Assembly (NCBI RefSeq): GCF_003574675.1
Contig: NZ_QOAZ01000007.1
Coordinates: 1 to 64,000 of the forward strand
Length of the DNA stretch: 64,000 nt
Source: Azohydromonas sediminis
GTDB lineage: Bacteria; Pseudomonadota; Gammaproteobacteria; Burkholderiales; Burkholderiaceae_C
Reading direction: 5' to 3'
Positions 45,291-55,874 of the stretch are shown here, in pieces. Each line of letters begins with the position of its first letter. Position 1 is the stretch's first letter. A program made the translations under genes and the position numbers. Under the pieces are notes generated by a model that saw only the letters and a list, made by a program, of their open reading frames with translations, did no database searches and was not told where the DNA came from.

Positions 45291-45370
45291 TGCCACCTTC
45301 TCAGCGCGGATCGCTGTCGTTGTCGGGGGCTGCCGCGCGCGAGCATCGACGCGCAGGCAACCTGGACCGG

Positions 45371-45398
45371 TCTTCGGCACAGGATCGCCGAAGCTTGA
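45371..45398 (-). promoter_or_regulatory. Candidate sigma-28 promoter of the CZB chemoreceptor operon
   Basis: Minus strand TCAAGCTT (45398-45391), 12 bases, GCCGAAGA (45378-45371). The boxes match the FliA consensus 6 of 8 each, with a spacer one base longer than ideal. It is 80 bases before the ATG, similar to the site at 34204. Confidence 0.4.
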
Positions 45399-45470
45399 GG
45401 CTGTCCAAGACAGGAAATGCGCCCAGGCGCCGGTCCATCCCGGCGCTTCGGCGGCCCGGTGGGTGCCGGT

Positions 45471-46574
45471 TCAGGCGGGTGCGCGGCCCGGGATCGGCGG
45501 CAGCGGCAGCCGCACGTCGGCGCACTGCGCGCGGTGGCGCAGCACGTGGTCCATCACGACCAGCGCCAGCATCGCCTCGGCGATCGGCGTGGCGCGGATG
45601 CCGACGCAGGGGTCGTGGCGGCCGTGCGTCTCGACCGTGGTCGGGCGGCCGTCGCGGTCGATCGACGCCTTGGGCAGGCGGATCGAGCTGGTGGGCTTGA
45701 TCGCGATGCGCACGACGAGGTCCTGCCCGGTGCTGATGCCGCCGAGCACGCCGCCGGCGTGGTTGCTGCGGAAGCCCTCAGGGCTCAGTTCGTCGCCGTG
45801 CTCGCTGCCGCGCTGCGCGACGACGCCGAAGCCGTCGCCGATCTCGACGCCCTTGACGGCGTTGATGCCCATCATCGCGTGGGCGATGTCGGCGTCGAGC
45901 TTGTCGAACAGCGGCTCGCCGAGACCCACCGGCACGTTCGCGGCGCGCACCTCGATGCGTGCGCCGCACGAGTCGCCGGCCTTGCGCAGCGCATCCATGT
46001 ACGCCTCGAGCCGGGGCACGATGGCCGCGTTCGGCGCGAAGAACGGGTTGTGGGCGATGTGCTCGGCGCTGTCGAACGGGATCTCGATCTCGCCGAGCGC
46101 GCTCATCCAGCCGGTGAACGTCGTGCCGTGGGCCTCGCGCAGCCACTTCTTGGCCACCGCACCGGCGGCGACCATCGGCGCGGTCAGCCGCGCCGAGCTG
46201 CGCCCGCCCCCGCGCGGGTCCCGCAGGCCATACTTGCGCCAGTAGGTGTAGTCGGCGTGGCCGGGGCGGAACGTGTCGAGCAGGTTGCCGTAGTCCTTGC
46301 TGCGCGGGTCGGTGTTGCGGATCAGCAGGCAGATCGGCGTGCCGGTGGTGCGGCCCTCGTAGACGCCCGACAGGATCTCGACGCGATCGGCCTCCTGGCG
46401 CTGCGTCACGTGGCGGCTGGTGCCGGGGCGGCGGCGGTCGAGGTCGGGCTGGATGTCGGCCTCGGCGAGCGCCATCCCCGGCGGGCAGCCGTCGATCACG
46501 CAGCCGATCGCCGGGCCGTGGCTCTCGCCGAAGTTGGTGACGCGAAACAGCTCGCCGAACGTGGAGCCTGACAT
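45471..46574 (-). CDS. aroC: Chorismate synthase
   Basis: This 367-residue, reduced-FMN-dependent enzyme converts EPSP to chorismate, the last step of the shikimate pathway. Family signatures are [66 protein letters not shown] and the late [17 protein letters not shown]. The start [20 protein letters not shown] is standard. It appears to be a single gene. Confidence 0.97.
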   Translation of the reverse strand: MSGSTFGELFRVTNFGESHGPAIGCVIDGCPPGMALAEADIQPDLDRRRPGTSRHVTQRQEADRVEILSGVYEGRTTGTPICLLIRNTDPRSKDYGNLLDTFRPGHADYTYWRKYGLRDPRGGGRSSARLTAPMVAAGAVAKKWLREAHGTTFTGWMSALGEIEIPFDSAEHIAHNPFFAPNAAIVPRLEAYMDALRKAGDSCGARIEVRAANVPVGLGEPLFDKLDADIAHAMMGINAVKGVEIGDGFGVVAQRGSEHGDELSPEGFRSNHAGGVLGGISTGQDLVVRIAIKPTSSIRLPKASIDRDGRPTTVETHGRHDPCVGIRATPIAEAMLALVVMDHVLRHRAQCADVRLPLPPIPGRAPA

Positions 46575-46897
46575 GCCGAAGCGCCGCCCCTGCGGCGTGG
46601 TGGGGGAACCGCCGGGATTGTGCCTCGCAGCGACCGGCGACCTGGCCCGTGCGGAGTGGAACGGGACGATCAGCGCGCCGTTTGGTGCATCGGCGGCGAC
46701 GGTACCGGCTCAAGATCGGCGCGCCGACGTCGATATCGGGCGCTGGCACCGACCCGATGACGCTGCCCCTCCGGCCTGCGGCGTCATGGCCCGCACCGGC
46801 CTGCTTGCGCTCACAAGCAGCCGTCGGCCACCGTCCTGAGCACCGGGCGGCTGCGCGCCGCTGCGGTCGATCCGTCCGTCCCACTTCGAAACCCGTC
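46575..46897. other. 323-base intergenic region between divergent aroC and a chemoreceptor gene
   Basis: Apart from the candidate sigma-28 promoter at 46710-46736, I see no gene, repeat or RNA. Several frames are open, but they have arginine-rich, non-protein-like composition and no ribosome-binding site. Confidence 0.5.
46710..46736 (+). promoter_or_regulatory. Candidate sigma-28 promoter of a chemoreceptor gene
   Basis: TCAAGATC (46710-46717), 11 bases, GTCGATAT (46729-46736). Matches to the FliA consensus are 5 of 8 and 6 of 8. The ATG is 161 bases downstream, longer than at the other two receptors. Confidence 0.4.
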
Positions 46898-48463
46898 ATG
46901 CAACTCCTCGACAACCTATCGCTGCGCAACAAGCTGCTCCTCGCCCCCGCCGTGTGCCTCGTGCTGCTGGTGCTCAGCGCGGCCGGCGCGATGTGGGGCT
47001 TCGCGCAGCAGCGCGCCGCCGTCGACTCGATCCACGCGCAGCGGCTGCCGAGCTACACCTTCGTCGCCGGGCTCGAGTCGGGCATCCGCGACCTCAACGG
47101 CCTGATCAACCGCTCGATCGGCTACTCGTCGATGGGATTCAACGTCAAGGAGATCGATGCCATCGACCAGGCGCTCGCCGAGACCTCGGCGCGGCTGTCG
47201 AAGGCGCTCGCCGACCGTGCCGCGGCGGTGACCTCCGACGACGAACGCGAAGTCGTCAAGGCGCTGGCCGCCGGCTTCGCGAAGTACGACCATGCGATCA
47301 AAGACACGCTGGACATGAAGTCCACCGGCGCCGCGATGGCGGCCACGTTCCTGACCACCGCGCAGGGCGAGTACGACCGCCTGCTCAAGCAGATCAGCGA
47401 AGTGACGGCCGCGCGGCTGGCCGCGATCGACGCCGACGTCGCCAGCGCCCGCGCCTCGGCGGCGACGGCGCAGACGACGATCGCCGTCGCGGCGCTGGTC
47501 GCGCTCGGGGCCGGCTTCGGCCTGAGCCTGCTGCTCGCGCGCGGTCTGCTCACCCGCATGCACGCGGCGTCGGCAGCGGTCGCGCGCCTGGCCGACGGCG
47601 ACCTGACGCAGCCGCTGCAGGCGCAGGGCCGTGACGAGGTCGGCCGGCTCGTGCGCGATGTCGAGTCGGTGCGCCAGCGCCTGGCGCAGGCGATCCACGC
47701 GGTGCAGCAGGCGTCGGACTCGGTCAAGGTCGCCGCCGGCGAGATCGCCTCGGGCAACGCCGACCTGAGCGCGCGCACCGAGACGCAGGCCAGCAGCCTG
47801 CAGCAGACGGCGTCGTCGATGGAGCAGCTCACCGCCACCGTCAAGACCAACGCCGACACCGCCCGCGCCGCATCACAGCTGGCCACCGCGGCGCGCGACG
47901 TGGCCACGCGCGGCGGCGACGTCGTCGGCCAGGTCGTCGCGACGATGGACGAGATCAGCGCCAGCAGCCGGCGCATCGCCGACATCATCGGCACGATCGA
48001 CGGCATCGCGTTCCAGACCAACATCCTCGCGCTCAATGCCGCCGTCGAGGCGGCGCGTGCCGGCGAGCAGGGCCGCGGCTTCGCGGTGGTCGCCGGTGAG
48101 GTGCGCAGCCTCGCGCAGCGCAGCGCGCAGGCGGCCAAGGAGATCAAGAGCCTGATCGGCGCCAGCGTCGAGAAGGTCGACACCGGCGCCAAGCTGGTCG
48201 GCGACGCCGGGGCGACGATGCAAGACATCGTGCAGCAGGTCAAGCGCGTCAGCGACCTGATCGCCGAGATCAGCGCCGCGTCGGCCGAGCAGACCTCGGG
48301 CATCGGCCAGATCGGCGACGCCGTCACGCAGCTCGACCAAGCGACGCAGCAGAACGCGGCGCTCGTCGAGCAGTCGGCCGCCGCGGCCGAGAGCCTGCGC
48401 CAGCAGGCCGAGCAGCTCGTCGCCGCGGTCAGCGTGTTCCGCGTCGCCCGCACGCGCGCCTGA
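46898..48463 (+). CDS. Methyl-accepting chemotaxis protein, four-helix-bundle sensor type
   Basis: This 521-residue receptor is of Tar/Tsr-like size. TM1 is at about 13-33, the periplasmic domain (34-190) reads as a 4HB_MCP domain, TM2 is at about 190-213, followed by HAMP. The signalling domain has the tip [38 protein letters not shown]. The C-terminus ends FRVARTRA without a methyltransferase-tether pentapeptide. The ATG at 46898 begins [17 protein letters not shown]. The ligand cannot be told. Confidence 0.92.
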   Translation: MQLLDNLSLRNKLLLAPAVCLVLLVLSAAGAMWGFAQQRAAVDSIHAQRLPSYTFVAGLESGIRDLNGLINRSIGYSSMGFNVKEIDAIDQALAETSARLSKALADRAAAVTSDDEREVVKALAAGFAKYDHAIKDTLDMKSTGAAMAATFLTTAQGEYDRLLKQISEVTAARLAAIDADVASARASAATAQTTIAVAALVALGAGFGLSLLLARGLLTRMHAASAAVARLADGDLTQPLQAQGRDEVGRLVRDVESVRQRLAQAIHAVQQASDSVKVAAGEIASGNADLSARTETQASSLQQTASSMEQLTATVKTNADTARAASQLATAARDVATRGGDVVGQVVATMDEISASSRRIADIIGTIDGIAFQTNILALNAAVEAARAGEQGRGFAVVAGEVRSLAQRSAQAAKEIKSLIGASVEKVDTGAKLVGDAGATMQDIVQQVKRVSDLIAEISAASAEQTSGIGQIGDAVTQLDQATQQNAALVEQSAAAAESLRQQAEQLVAAVSVFRVARTRA

Positions 48464-48516
48464 GACGCACGCCGCCCTCGCTCACTCCGCCGGACGACCC
48501 GCCCGCGCGGCGAACG

Positions 48517-51500
48517 TCAGGCGGGCGGGCCCCAGCCCCCGCCACCCGGCGTCTCGATGACGAACACGTCGCCAGGGTTCATATCGACCGAGGCGCACGC
48601 GCCGAGCATTTCGACGCGGCCGTCGGCGCGCTCGACGCGGTTGACGCCCACGGCACCCGGCCGCCCGCCGGCCAGCCCGAACGACGGCACGACGCGGCCG
48701 TTGCTGAGGATGGCCGCCGTCATCGGCTCGAGGAAGCGGATGCGGCGCACGCCGCCGTCGCCGCCCTTCCAGCGCCCCGCCCCACCGGAGCCGCGGCGGA
48801 TCGTGAAGCTGTCGAGCCGCACCGGGTAGCGGAACTCGAGCACCTCGGGGTCCGTCAGGCGCGAGTTCGTCATGTGCGTCTGCACGACCGCGGTGCCGTC
48901 GAAGCCGCCGACGACGCGGCCCGTGTCGTCGCGGATGACCCCCGCGCCGCTGCCGCCGGCGATCGTCTCGTAGTACTGCTGGCGCGCGTTGCCGAACGTG
49001 AAGTTGCTCATCGTGCACGGGCCGGCGGCCATCACGCCGAGCGCGCCGTACAGCGCGTTGGTCACGCACTGCGAGGTCTCGACGTTGCCGGCCACCACCG
49101 CCGCCGGCGGCTTGGGGTTCAGCATGCAGCCCTCGGGCACGATCACGTGCAGCGGCTTCAGGCACCCGGCGTTGAGCGGGATGTCGTCGTCGACCAGCGT
49201 GCGGAACACGTACAGCACGGCGGCCATCGTGACCGCCTTGGGCGCGTTGAAGTTGTCCGGCAGCTGCGCGCTCGTGCCGGTGAAGTCGATCGTCGCCTCG
49301 CGCCGCGCCGCGTCGACGCTGACCCGCACGCGGATCACGGCACCGTTGTCGAGCGGCAGCTCGAAGGTGCCATTCTTCAGGGCCGTGATCACGCGGCGCA
49401 CCGACTCCTCGGCGTTGTCCTGCACGTGGCGCATGTAGGCCGCCACCGTGTCGCGGCCGAACTGCCCGACCATCGCGCGCAGCTCGTGCACGCCCTTCGC
49501 GTTGGCGGCGATCTGCGCGCGCAGGTCGGCGATCGTCTGCTCGGGGTTGCGCGCCGGGTAGGCTCCGGAGGCCAGCTGCGCGCGCAGCTCGGCCTCGCGC
49601 AGCCGGCCGTCGCGCACGAGCAGGAAGTTGTCGAACAGCACGCCCTCCTCGGCGATCGACGTCGAAAACGGCGGCATCGAGCCCGGTGTGGCGCCGCCGA
49701 TGTCGGCGTGGTGGCCGCGGCTGGCCACGTAGAACGCCGGCGTGGGCTCCCCGTCGTGCAGGTACACCGGCGTCACGACGGTGACGTCGGGCAGGTGCGT
49801 GCCGCCGTGGTACGGGTCGTTGAGCACGTAGACGTCGCCGGCGCGCATGTCGGGGTTGCGTGCGATGACGGTCTTGATCGACTCGCTCATCGAGCCGAGG
49901 TGCACTGGCATGTGCGGGGCGTTGGCGATCAGGTTGCCGTCGGCGTCGAACAGCGCGCACGAGAAGTCGAGCCGCTCCTTGATGTTGACCGAGTGCGCCG
50001 TGTTCTGCAGCACCAGCCCCATCTGCTCGGCGATGTTCATGAACAGGTTGTTGAACACCTCGAGCATCACCGGGTCGGCCGCGGTGCCCAGCGCGTGGCG
50101 GGTGGGCCGCGGCTGCACGCGCACGAGCTCGAGCACACCGCCGGCGGCCAGCCGCGCCTGCCAGCCGGTCTCGACGACGGTCGTCGCGTTGCGCTCGGCA
50201 ATCACCGCGGGGCCGTCGATCACGGCGCCGGGCACCAGACCCTCGCGCTGGTACAGGCCGGCGTCGCGCCAGCCCGGGGCGTCGTCGGCGGCGAAGTCGT
50301 ACAGCCGCACGTGCTCGAGCGGCGGCGGGCGGTGCTCGCGGGCGACGGCCGCGCCGCACTCGTCGTGGCGCTCGCCGGGCGCGACGGCCTCGACCGACAC
50401 CGCCTCGATCACGCGCACGCGCTCGGGCATCAGGAACGCGAAGCGCTGCCGGTACGCCGCGTCGAAGTCGTGGCCGATCGCCTCCAGCGCCGCCCCCGCA
50501 CCGGATCCGCCGTCCGGCGGCAGCGGCACGACGAGCGCGGTGTCGGTGCCCGCGTAGCGCACGTGCACGCGCTGGTGCACCTGCACCGCGTCGGGCGCGA
50601 CGCCCTGCGCGACGAGTTCGGCGCACGCCGCGTCGGCCAGCTCGGCGGCGCGACGCGCGGCGGCCTGCAGCCCGGCCTCGTCGAGCGGCTGCTCGACCGA
50701 CGCCTCGCGCATCGCGGTCTGGTCCGCTAGCCCCATGCCATAGGCCGACAGCACGCCGGCCAGCGGGTGCACGAACACGCGCGACATCCCGAGCGCGTCG
50801 GCGACCAGGCAGGCGTGCTGGCCGCCGGCGCCGCCGAAGCACTGCAGCGTGTACCGCGTGACGTCGTGGCCGCGCGCGACCGAGATGCGCTTGATCGCGC
50901 CGGCCATGTTCTGCACCGCGATGCGCAGCGCGCCGGCTGCGGCCTCCTCGGCGCTCACGGCACGGCCGGCGGCCGCGCTCATCTCGCGCGCGACGGCCTC
51001 GAAGCGCTCGGCGACCACCGCGCGGTCGAGCGTCTGGTCGCCGTGCGGCCCGAACACGGCCGGGAAATGCGACGGCTGGATGCGCCCGAGCATCACGTTG
51101 GCGTCGGTGACAGCCAGCGGACCGCCGCGGCGGTAGCTCGCCGGCCCGGGGTTGGCGCCGGCCGACTCGGGCCCCACGCGCAGCCGCGCACCGTCGAAGC
51201 GCACGATCGAGCCGCCGCCGGCGGCCACGGTGTGGATGCTCATCATCGGCGCGCGCATGCGCACGCCGGCGACCTGCGTCTCGAACGCGCGCTCGAACTC
51301 GCCAGCGTAGTGGCTGACGTCGGTCGACGTGCCGCCCATGTCGAAGCCGATGACCTTGTCGTGCCCGGCCGCGAGCGCGGTGCGCACCATGCCGACGATG
51401 CCGCCCGCGGGTCCCGACAGGATCGCGTCCTTGCCGTGGAAGCGGTGCGCCTCGGTGAGCCCGCCGCTGGACTGCATGAAGTACAGCGGCACCCCCGGCA

Positions 51501-52206
51501 TCTGCGCCGCGACGCGGTCGACGTAGCGGCGCAGGATCGGGCTCAGGTAGGCGTCGACGACGGTCGTGTCGCCGCGCGCGATGAGCTTCATCAGCGGGCT
51601 CGCCTCGTGCGACACCGACACCTGCATGAAGCCGGCGTCGCGCGCCAGCCGCGCCGCGGCCGCCTCGTGCGCGGTGAAGCGCCAGCCGTGCATGAACACG
51701 ATCGCGCAGGCACGCAGGCCGGCCTCGAACGCGTCGCGCAGCGCGCGCGCGAGCGCGGCCTCGTCGAGCGGCACGACGACGGTGCCGTCGGCGCCGACGC
51801 GCTCGTCGGCCTCGACGACGCGCTCGTACAGCAGCTCGGGCAGCACGATGTGGCGGTCGAACAGCCGCGGGCGGTTCTGCTGCGCGATGCGCAGCGCGTC
51901 ACCGAAGCCGCGCGTCGTCACCAGCAGCGTGCGCTCGCCCTTGCGCTCGAGCAGCGCGTTGGTGGCCACCGTGGTGCCCATCTTCACGCACTCGACGCGC
52001 GCCGGCGTGATCGGCTCGCCGTCTTGCAGCCCGAGCAGCCGGCGGATACCCTCGACGGCGGCGTCGTCGTACTGGCCCGGGTTGTCCGACAGCAGCTTGA
52101 GCGTGCGCAGCGAGCCGTCGGGCGCACGGCCGACGACGTCGGTGAACGTGCCCCCGCGGTCGATCCAGAACTGCCAGCGCCCCGTCGGCGCGCGGTCGTC
52201 GTGCAT
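48517..52206 (-). CDS. Hydantoinase/5-oxoprolinase, fused A and B parts
   Basis: This 1229-residue protein fuses a HyuA-type half (ATPase-like, with [15 protein letters not shown] at the start, [13 protein letters not shown] and [12 protein letters not shown]) to a HyuB-type half (from about 690, with [14 protein letters not shown] and [10 protein letters not shown]-like [18 protein letters not shown]). Such fused proteins include ATP-dependent 5-oxoprolinase, which opens pyroglutamate to glutamate, but the family also covers hydantoinases and acetone carboxylase relatives. The ATG at 52206 is preceded by an in-frame GTG at 52209. It lies 10 bases after the MarR-type gene, and the nearby TRAP transporter may import its substrate. 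Confidence 0.88.
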   Translation of the reverse strand: MHDDRAPTGRWQFWIDRGGTFTDVVGRAPDGSLRTLKLLSDNPGQYDDAAVEGIRRLLGLQDGEPITPARVECVKMGTTVATNALLERKGERTLLVTTRGFGDALRIAQQNRPRLFDRHIVLPELLYERVVEADERVGADGTVVVPLDEAALARALRDAFEAGLRACAIVFMHGWRFTAHEAAAARLARDAGFMQVSVSHEASPLMKLIARGDTTVVDAYLSPILRRYVDRVAAQMPGVPLYFMQSSGGLTEAHRFHGKDAILSGPAGGIVGMVRTALAAGHDKVIGFDMGGTSTDVSHYAGEFERAFETQVAGVRMRAPMMSIHTVAAGGGSIVRFDGARLRVGPESAGANPGPASYRRGGPLAVTDANVMLGRIQPSHFPAVFGPHGDQTLDRAVVAERFEAVAREMSAAAGRAVSAEEAAAGALRIAVQNMAGAIKRISVARGHDVTRYTLQCFGGAGGQHACLVADALGMSRVFVHPLAGVLSAYGMGLADQTAMREASVEQPLDEAGLQAAARRAAELADAACAELVAQGVAPDAVQVHQRVHVRYAGTDTALVVPLPPDGGSGAGAALEAIGHDFDAAYRQRFAFLMPERVRVIEAVSVEAVAPGERHDECGAAVAREHRPPPLEHVRLYDFAADDAPGWRDAGLYQREGLVPGAVIDGPAVIAERNATTVVETGWQARLAAGGVLELVRVQPRPTRHALGTAADPVMLEVFNNLFMNIAEQMGLVLQNTAHSVNIKERLDFSCALFDADGNLIANAPHMPVHLGSMSESIKTVIARNPDMRAGDVYVLNDPYHGGTHLPDVTVVTPVYLHDGEPTPAFYVASRGHHADIGGATPGSMPPFSTSIAEEGVLFDNFLLVRDGRLREAELRAQLASGAYPARNPEQTIADLRAQIAANAKGVHELRAMVGQFGRDTVAAYMRHVQDNAEESVRRVITALKNGTFELPLDNGAVIRVRVSVDAARREATIDFTGTSAQLPDNFNAPKAVTMAAVLYVFRTLVDDDIPLNAGCLKPLHVIVPEGCMLNPKPPAAVVAGNVETSQCVTNALYGALGVMAAGPCTMSNFTFGNARQQYYETIAGGSGAGVIRDDTGRVVGGFDGTAVVQTHMTNSRLTDPEVLEFRYPVRLDSFTIRRGSGGAGRWKGGDGGVRRIRFLEPMTAAILSNGRVVPSFGLAGGRPGAVGVNRVERADGRVEMLGACASVDMNPGDVFVIETPGGGGWGPPA

Positions 52207-52216
52207 CACGTCGAGC

Positions 52217-52783
52217 TCACAGCGAAGTGGCCGCCCGCGCGGCCTGGTCGTACATGCCGCTCATCGTGCGCAGCAGGCGGGCGAGCTCGCCGATGTCGGC
52301 GTTGAGCTCCGTGTCCAGACTCTTGACGAGGCACTCCTCGCGCACCGCGCGGTACTGCTGCACGTAGGCCTCGCCCTGCGGCGTCGGGCGGTAGAACACC
52401 TCCTTGCCCTGCCGCTGCGCCTGCGCGAGGCCGGCGGCCACCAGCTTCTTCAGCGAGTACGCAACGACGTGCGTGTCCTCGTAGTTGAGCACGAAGCAGA
52501 TGTCGGCGAGCTTCTTGTTGCGCGCCCGGTGGCACAGGTGGTGCACCAGCAGCACGTCGGTGATCGTGAGGTCGGGGCAGCCGGCGGCGGCCATGCAGCG
52601 CACGGCCCAGCGCGAGAACGCGTTCCACGCGACGATGAGGCCGAACTCGAACTCCGACAGCTCGACGCTGCGCGGCGAGACGAGGTGCGACGACGACACG
52701 ATGCCCCCACTGCGCCGCGACGCCGCGGCGGGCGCCGGCGTCGCGGCGACGGAGGCGGATTTGCGCGGCATCGGGGTTTGCAC
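52217..52783 (-). CDS. MarR-family winged-helix regulator
   Basis: This protein (188 residues from the GTG at 52783; 184 from an ATG at 52771) has a Ser/Ala-rich N-terminus followed by a winged helix: [30 protein letters not shown] as helix-turn-helix, then [30 protein letters not shown] as the wing. The family pairs with TRAP carriers or amidohydrolase genes in proteobacteria. It is transcribed with the hydantoinase and divergent from the TRAP genes, so it probably regulates both. Which start is used is uncertain because no good ribosome-binding site precedes either. Confidence 0.83.
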   Translation of the reverse strand: MQTPMPRKSASVAATPAPAAASRRSGGIVSSSHLVSPRSVELSEFEFGLIVAWNAFSRWAVRCMAAAGCPDLTITDVLLVHHLCHRARNKKLADICFVLNYEDTHVVAYSLKKLVAAGLAQAQRQGKEVFYRPTPQGEAYVQQYRAVREECLVKSLDTELNADIGELARLLRTMSGMYDQAARAATSL

Positions 52784-52795
52784 CAGAACGTCGAA

Positions 52796-52814
52796 GATTT
52801 ATTGACAATTTATC
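52796..52814. promoter_or_regulatory. Candidate operator for the MarR-type regulator
   Basis: GATTTATTGACAATTTATC is an imperfect 19-base palindrome with 7 of 9 symmetric pairs and core ATTG-A-CAAT. It is strikingly AT-rich in a GC-rich region. It covers the -35 box of the TRAP promoter and lies 12 bases before the regulator's own start. Confidence 0.55.
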
Positions 52815-52831
52815 GTCACGCTTCCTAGACT
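52802..52831 (+). promoter_or_regulatory. Sigma-70-like promoter of the TRAP transporter genes
   Basis: TTGACA (52802-52807), 18 bases, TAGACT (52826-52831), about 100 bases before the first TRAP gene. The -35 box lies inside the palindrome at 52796-52814. Confidence 0.55.
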
Positions 52832-52931
52832 GCAACGCACCCGCTGGCAAACCCCGAGCCCGCGCCAGGCCGGCACGGCAGATGCTTGCAGCGTGCACAC
52901 CCGCTTTCCACCCCGACCGCCAGGAGCCCCG

Positions 52932-53903
52932 ATGAAACTGTTGCCGCCCCTGCTCGCCGCCGCCAGCCTCGCCGTTGCGGCGGCTGCCCACGCCCAGGTC
53001 AAGTGGGACCTGCCCGCCGCCTACCCGGCGACCAACTTCCACAGCGTGAACCTGCAGCAGTTCGCCGACGACGTCGAGCGCGCGACCGGCGGCAAGCTCA
53101 AGATCACGGTGCACCCCAACGCGAGCCTGTTCAAGGCGCCCGAGATCAAGCGCGCCGTGCAGGGCGGGCAGGCGCAGATCGGCGAGATCCTGCTCGTCAA
53201 CTTCCAGAACGAGTGGCCGATCTTCGGCGCCGACGGCATCCCGTTCCTGGCCACCAGCTACGACGACGCAATGAAACTGTGGCGCGTGCAAAAGCCGATG
53301 CTCGACAAAAAGCTCGCCGAGCAGGGCATGATGGTGCTGTACGCGGTGCCATGGCCGCCGCAGGGCATCTACGTCAAGAAGCCGATCAGCTCGGCCGCCG
53401 ACCTCAAGGGCGTCAAGTGGCGCGCCTACAGCCCGGCGACCGCGCGCATCGCCGAGCTCGTCGGCGCGCAGCCGGTGACGGTGCAGGCCGCGGAACTCAG
53501 CCAGGCGATGGCCACTGGCGTCGTCGAGAGCTACATGTCCAGCGGCGCCACCGGCTTCGACACCAAGACCTACGAGCACATCAAGTACTGGTACGACACG
53601 CAGGCCTGGCTGCCGAAGAACGCCGTGATCGTCAACCGGCGCGCCTTCGACGCGCTCGACAAGCCCACGCAGGACGCGCTGCTGAAGGCCGCCGCCGACG
53701 CCGAGGTGCGCGGCCTCGAGGCGAGCAAGAAGGCCAACACCGAGAGCCTCGACAAGCTGCGCGCCAACGGCATGACGATCGTCTCGCCGCCGCCGGCGCA
53801 GCTGACCGCCGACATGAAGAAGGTCGGCGAGACGATGCTCAAGGAGTGGCTCGACAAGGCCGGCCCCGAGGGCCAGCAGCTGGTCGACGCGTTCCGCAAG
53901 TAA
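52932..53903 (+). CDS. TRAP transporter solute-binding protein (DctP family)
   Basis: This 323-residue precursor has a Sec signal (MKLLPPLLAAASLAVAAAAHAQ). The mature part shows DctP features: FHSVNLQQFADDVERATGGKLKITV, KRAVQGGQAQIGE, DLKGVKWRAYSPATARIAELVGAQPV and GVVESYMSSGATGFD. It binds an organic-acid-like ligand in the periplasm and hands it to the two membrane subunits encoded next. The ATG at 52932 follows CAGGAG. The nearby hydantoinase suggests a pyroglutamate- or hydantoin-like ligand, which is inference. Confidence 0.9.
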   Translation: MKLLPPLLAAASLAVAAAAHAQVKWDLPAAYPATNFHSVNLQQFADDVERATGGKLKITVHPNASLFKAPEIKRAVQGGQAQIGEILLVNFQNEWPIFGADGIPFLATSYDDAMKLWRVQKPMLDKKLAEQGMMVLYAVPWPPQGIYVKKPISSAADLKGVKWRAYSPATARIAELVGAQPVTVQAAELSQAMATGVVESYMSSGATGFDTKTYEHIKYWYDTQAWLPKNAVIVNRRAFDALDKPTQDALLKAAADAEVRGLEASKKANTESLDKLRANGMTIVSPPPAQLTADMKKVGETMLKEWLDKAGPEGQQLVDAFRK

Positions 53904-53915
53904 GCCGCGCGGGCC

Positions 53916-54428
53916 GTGGTGCGCCGCGCGCTCGACGCGCTCTACGACGGGGCCGCCTGGGCAGCGGCCCTGTGCATGGTCGGCCTACTGGCGATGGTGC
54001 TGCTGTCCATCGTCAGCCGGGCGCTGCACTTCCACGTGCCGGGCACCGACGCCTACGCCGGCTACCTGATGGCCGCCGCCGGCTTCCTCGCGCTCGCGCA
54101 CACGCTCAAGCGCGGCGACCACATCCGCGTCACGCTGGTGCTGGGCACGCTCGCCGGCGGTGCACGGCGCGCGCTCGAGGTGTGGGCGCTGGGCGCCGCA
54201 TCGCTGCTCGCGGCGCTGCTCGCGTTCTACAGCGTGCGGCTGGCGTGGCAGTCGCACGCGTTCAACGACGTCTCGACCGCCAGCGACGCGACGCCGCTGT
54301 GGATCCCGCAGCTGTCGATGGCAGTGGGCAGCGTGATCTTGGCGATCGCCTTCGTCGACGAACTGGTGCTCGAGCTGCGCGGACGCCGTGTCGCTGCGGC
54401 CAGCGACGAGGCCGCACGCAACGAGTGA
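53916..54428 (+). CDS. TRAP transporter small permease (DctQ family)
   Basis: This 170-residue protein has four membrane helices. The typical DctQ pattern DAYAGYLMAAAGFLALAHTLKRGDHIRVTL is in the second and third. It starts at GTG 53916 or the adjacent GTG at 53919, 12 bases after the binding protein. A basic C-terminus follows the last helix. Confidence 0.87.
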   Translation: MVRRALDALYDGAAWAAALCMVGLLAMVLLSIVSRALHFHVPGTDAYAGYLMAAAGFLALAHTLKRGDHIRVTLVLGTLAGGARRALEVWALGAASLLAALLAFYSVRLAWQSHAFNDVSTASDATPLWIPQLSMAVGSVILAIAFVDELVLELRGRRVAAASDEAARNE

Positions 54429-54441
54429 CCGCCACCTGCGC

Positions 54442-55743
54442 ATGAGCGACCTCGCGATCACGACGCTGCTCGTCGTCTCGCTGTTCTTGATCCTCGGCAG
54501 CGGGGTGTGGATCGGGCTGGCGCTGTCGGGTGTGGCGTGGATCGGCATGCAGCTGTTCAGCGCGCGCCCGGCCGGCGACGCGATGGCGGTCACGATCTGG
54601 GGCAGCGCATCGAGCTGGACGCTGACGGCGCTGCCGCTGTTCGTCTGGATGGGCGAGATCCTGTTTCGCACGCGGCTCTCCCAGGACATGTTCCGCGGGC
54701 TGGCGCCGTGGATGCAGGCGCTGCCCGGGCGGCTGCTGCACGTCAACGTCGCCGGCTGCGCGCTGTTCGCCGCCGTCTCGGGTTCGAGCGCCGCCACCGT
54801 CGCGACGATCGGCAAGATGAGCCTGCCCGAGCTGAAGCGGCGCGGCTACCCCGACGCGATAGCGATCGGCTCGCTGGCCGGCGCCGGCACGCTGGGGCTG
54901 CTGATCCCGCCGTCGATCATCATGATCGTCTACGGCGTCGCGGCCGAGGTCTCGATCGCGCAGCTGTTCATCGCCGGCGTCGTGCCCGGCATCCTGATCG
55001 CACTGCTGTTCTCGGGCTATCTGATGGTGTGGGCCTGGCGCCACCCGCAGCTCGTGCCGCCGGCCGACGCGCGGCTGCCGCTGCGCGACAGGCTGCGCGA
55101 ATCGCGCCACCTGATCCCCGTCGTGCTGCTGATCGCCGCCGTGCTCGGCAGCATCTACGCCGGCATCGCGACGGCGACCGAGGCGGCCGCGATCGGCGTC
55201 GTTGGCGCGCTCGTGGTCTCGGCGGCGCAGGGGTCGCTCACCTGGGCCACGTTCCGCGACAGCCTGATCGGCGGCACGCGGCTGTACTGCATGATCGCGC
55301 TGATCCTCGCCGGCGCGGCGTTCCTGACGCTGTCGATGGGCTACATCGGCCTGCCACGGCACCTGGCCGAGTGGATCGCGACGCTGGGCCTGAGCCCGTT
55401 CGCGCTGCTGCTGGCGCTGATGCTGTTCTTCATCCTGCTCGGCTGCTTCCTCGACGGCATCTCGATGGTCGTGCTGACGATGGGCGTGATCCTGCCGACG
55501 ATCACGAAGGCCGGCATCGACCCGCTGTGGTTCGGCATCTTCGTCGTGCTCGTCGTCGAGATGGCGCAGATCACGCCGCCGGTGGGTTTCAACCTGTTCG
55601 TGCTGCAGGGCATGACCAGGCGCGAGATCGGCTGGATCGCGCGCGTGACGCTGCCGTTCTTCGTGCTGATGGTCGCGGCGGTCGGTCTGATCTACGCCTT
55701 TCCCGAGCTGGTGACGTTCCTGCCGCAGCAGATGCGACGCTGA
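54442..55743 (+). CDS. TRAP transporter large permease (DctM family)
   Basis: This 433-residue, about 12-helix carrier subunit couples uptake to a sodium or proton gradient. Signature regions include [64 protein letters not shown] and the late MAQITPPVGFNLFVLQG. The ATG at 54442 lies 13 bases after the small permease. The three TRAP genes form one operon. The following 131 bases to the GspE-type gene hold no clear terminator. Confidence 0.93.
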   Translation: MSDLAITTLLVVSLFLILGSGVWIGLALSGVAWIGMQLFSARPAGDAMAVTIWGSASSWTLTALPLFVWMGEILFRTRLSQDMFRGLAPWMQALPGRLLHVNVAGCALFAAVSGSSAATVATIGKMSLPELKRRGYPDAIAIGSLAGAGTLGLLIPPSIIMIVYGVAAEVSIAQLFIAGVVPGILIALLFSGYLMVWAWRHPQLVPPADARLPLRDRLRESRHLIPVVLLIAAVLGSIYAGIATATEAAAIGVVGALVVSAAQGSLTWATFRDSLIGGTRLYCMIALILAGAAFLTLSMGYIGLPRHLAEWIATLGLSPFALLLALMLFFILLGCFLDGISMVVLTMGVILPTITKAGIDPLWFGIFVVLVVEMAQITPPVGFNLFVLQGMTRREIGWIARVTLPFFVLMVAAVGLIYAFPELVTFLPQQMRR

Positions 55744-55874
55744 GGCGCCGCCGCGCGCCCCCCCGGCGCGCAACTGCGCCGCCAACGCCCCGCATCTCGG
55801 CGCTTCGCCCCGCGCTGCGGCGCCTACGATCGTTGCGCGGGAATCTGCCCGCGCGCCGATTCCACGCCCCAGCG

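Noticed and set aside
54507-55874. Upstream extension of the GspE-type protein across the TRAP permease gene
   Set aside because: Reads through dctM in the wrong frame with Arg/Ala-rich sequence; the ATG at 55875 gives a sensible N-terminus.
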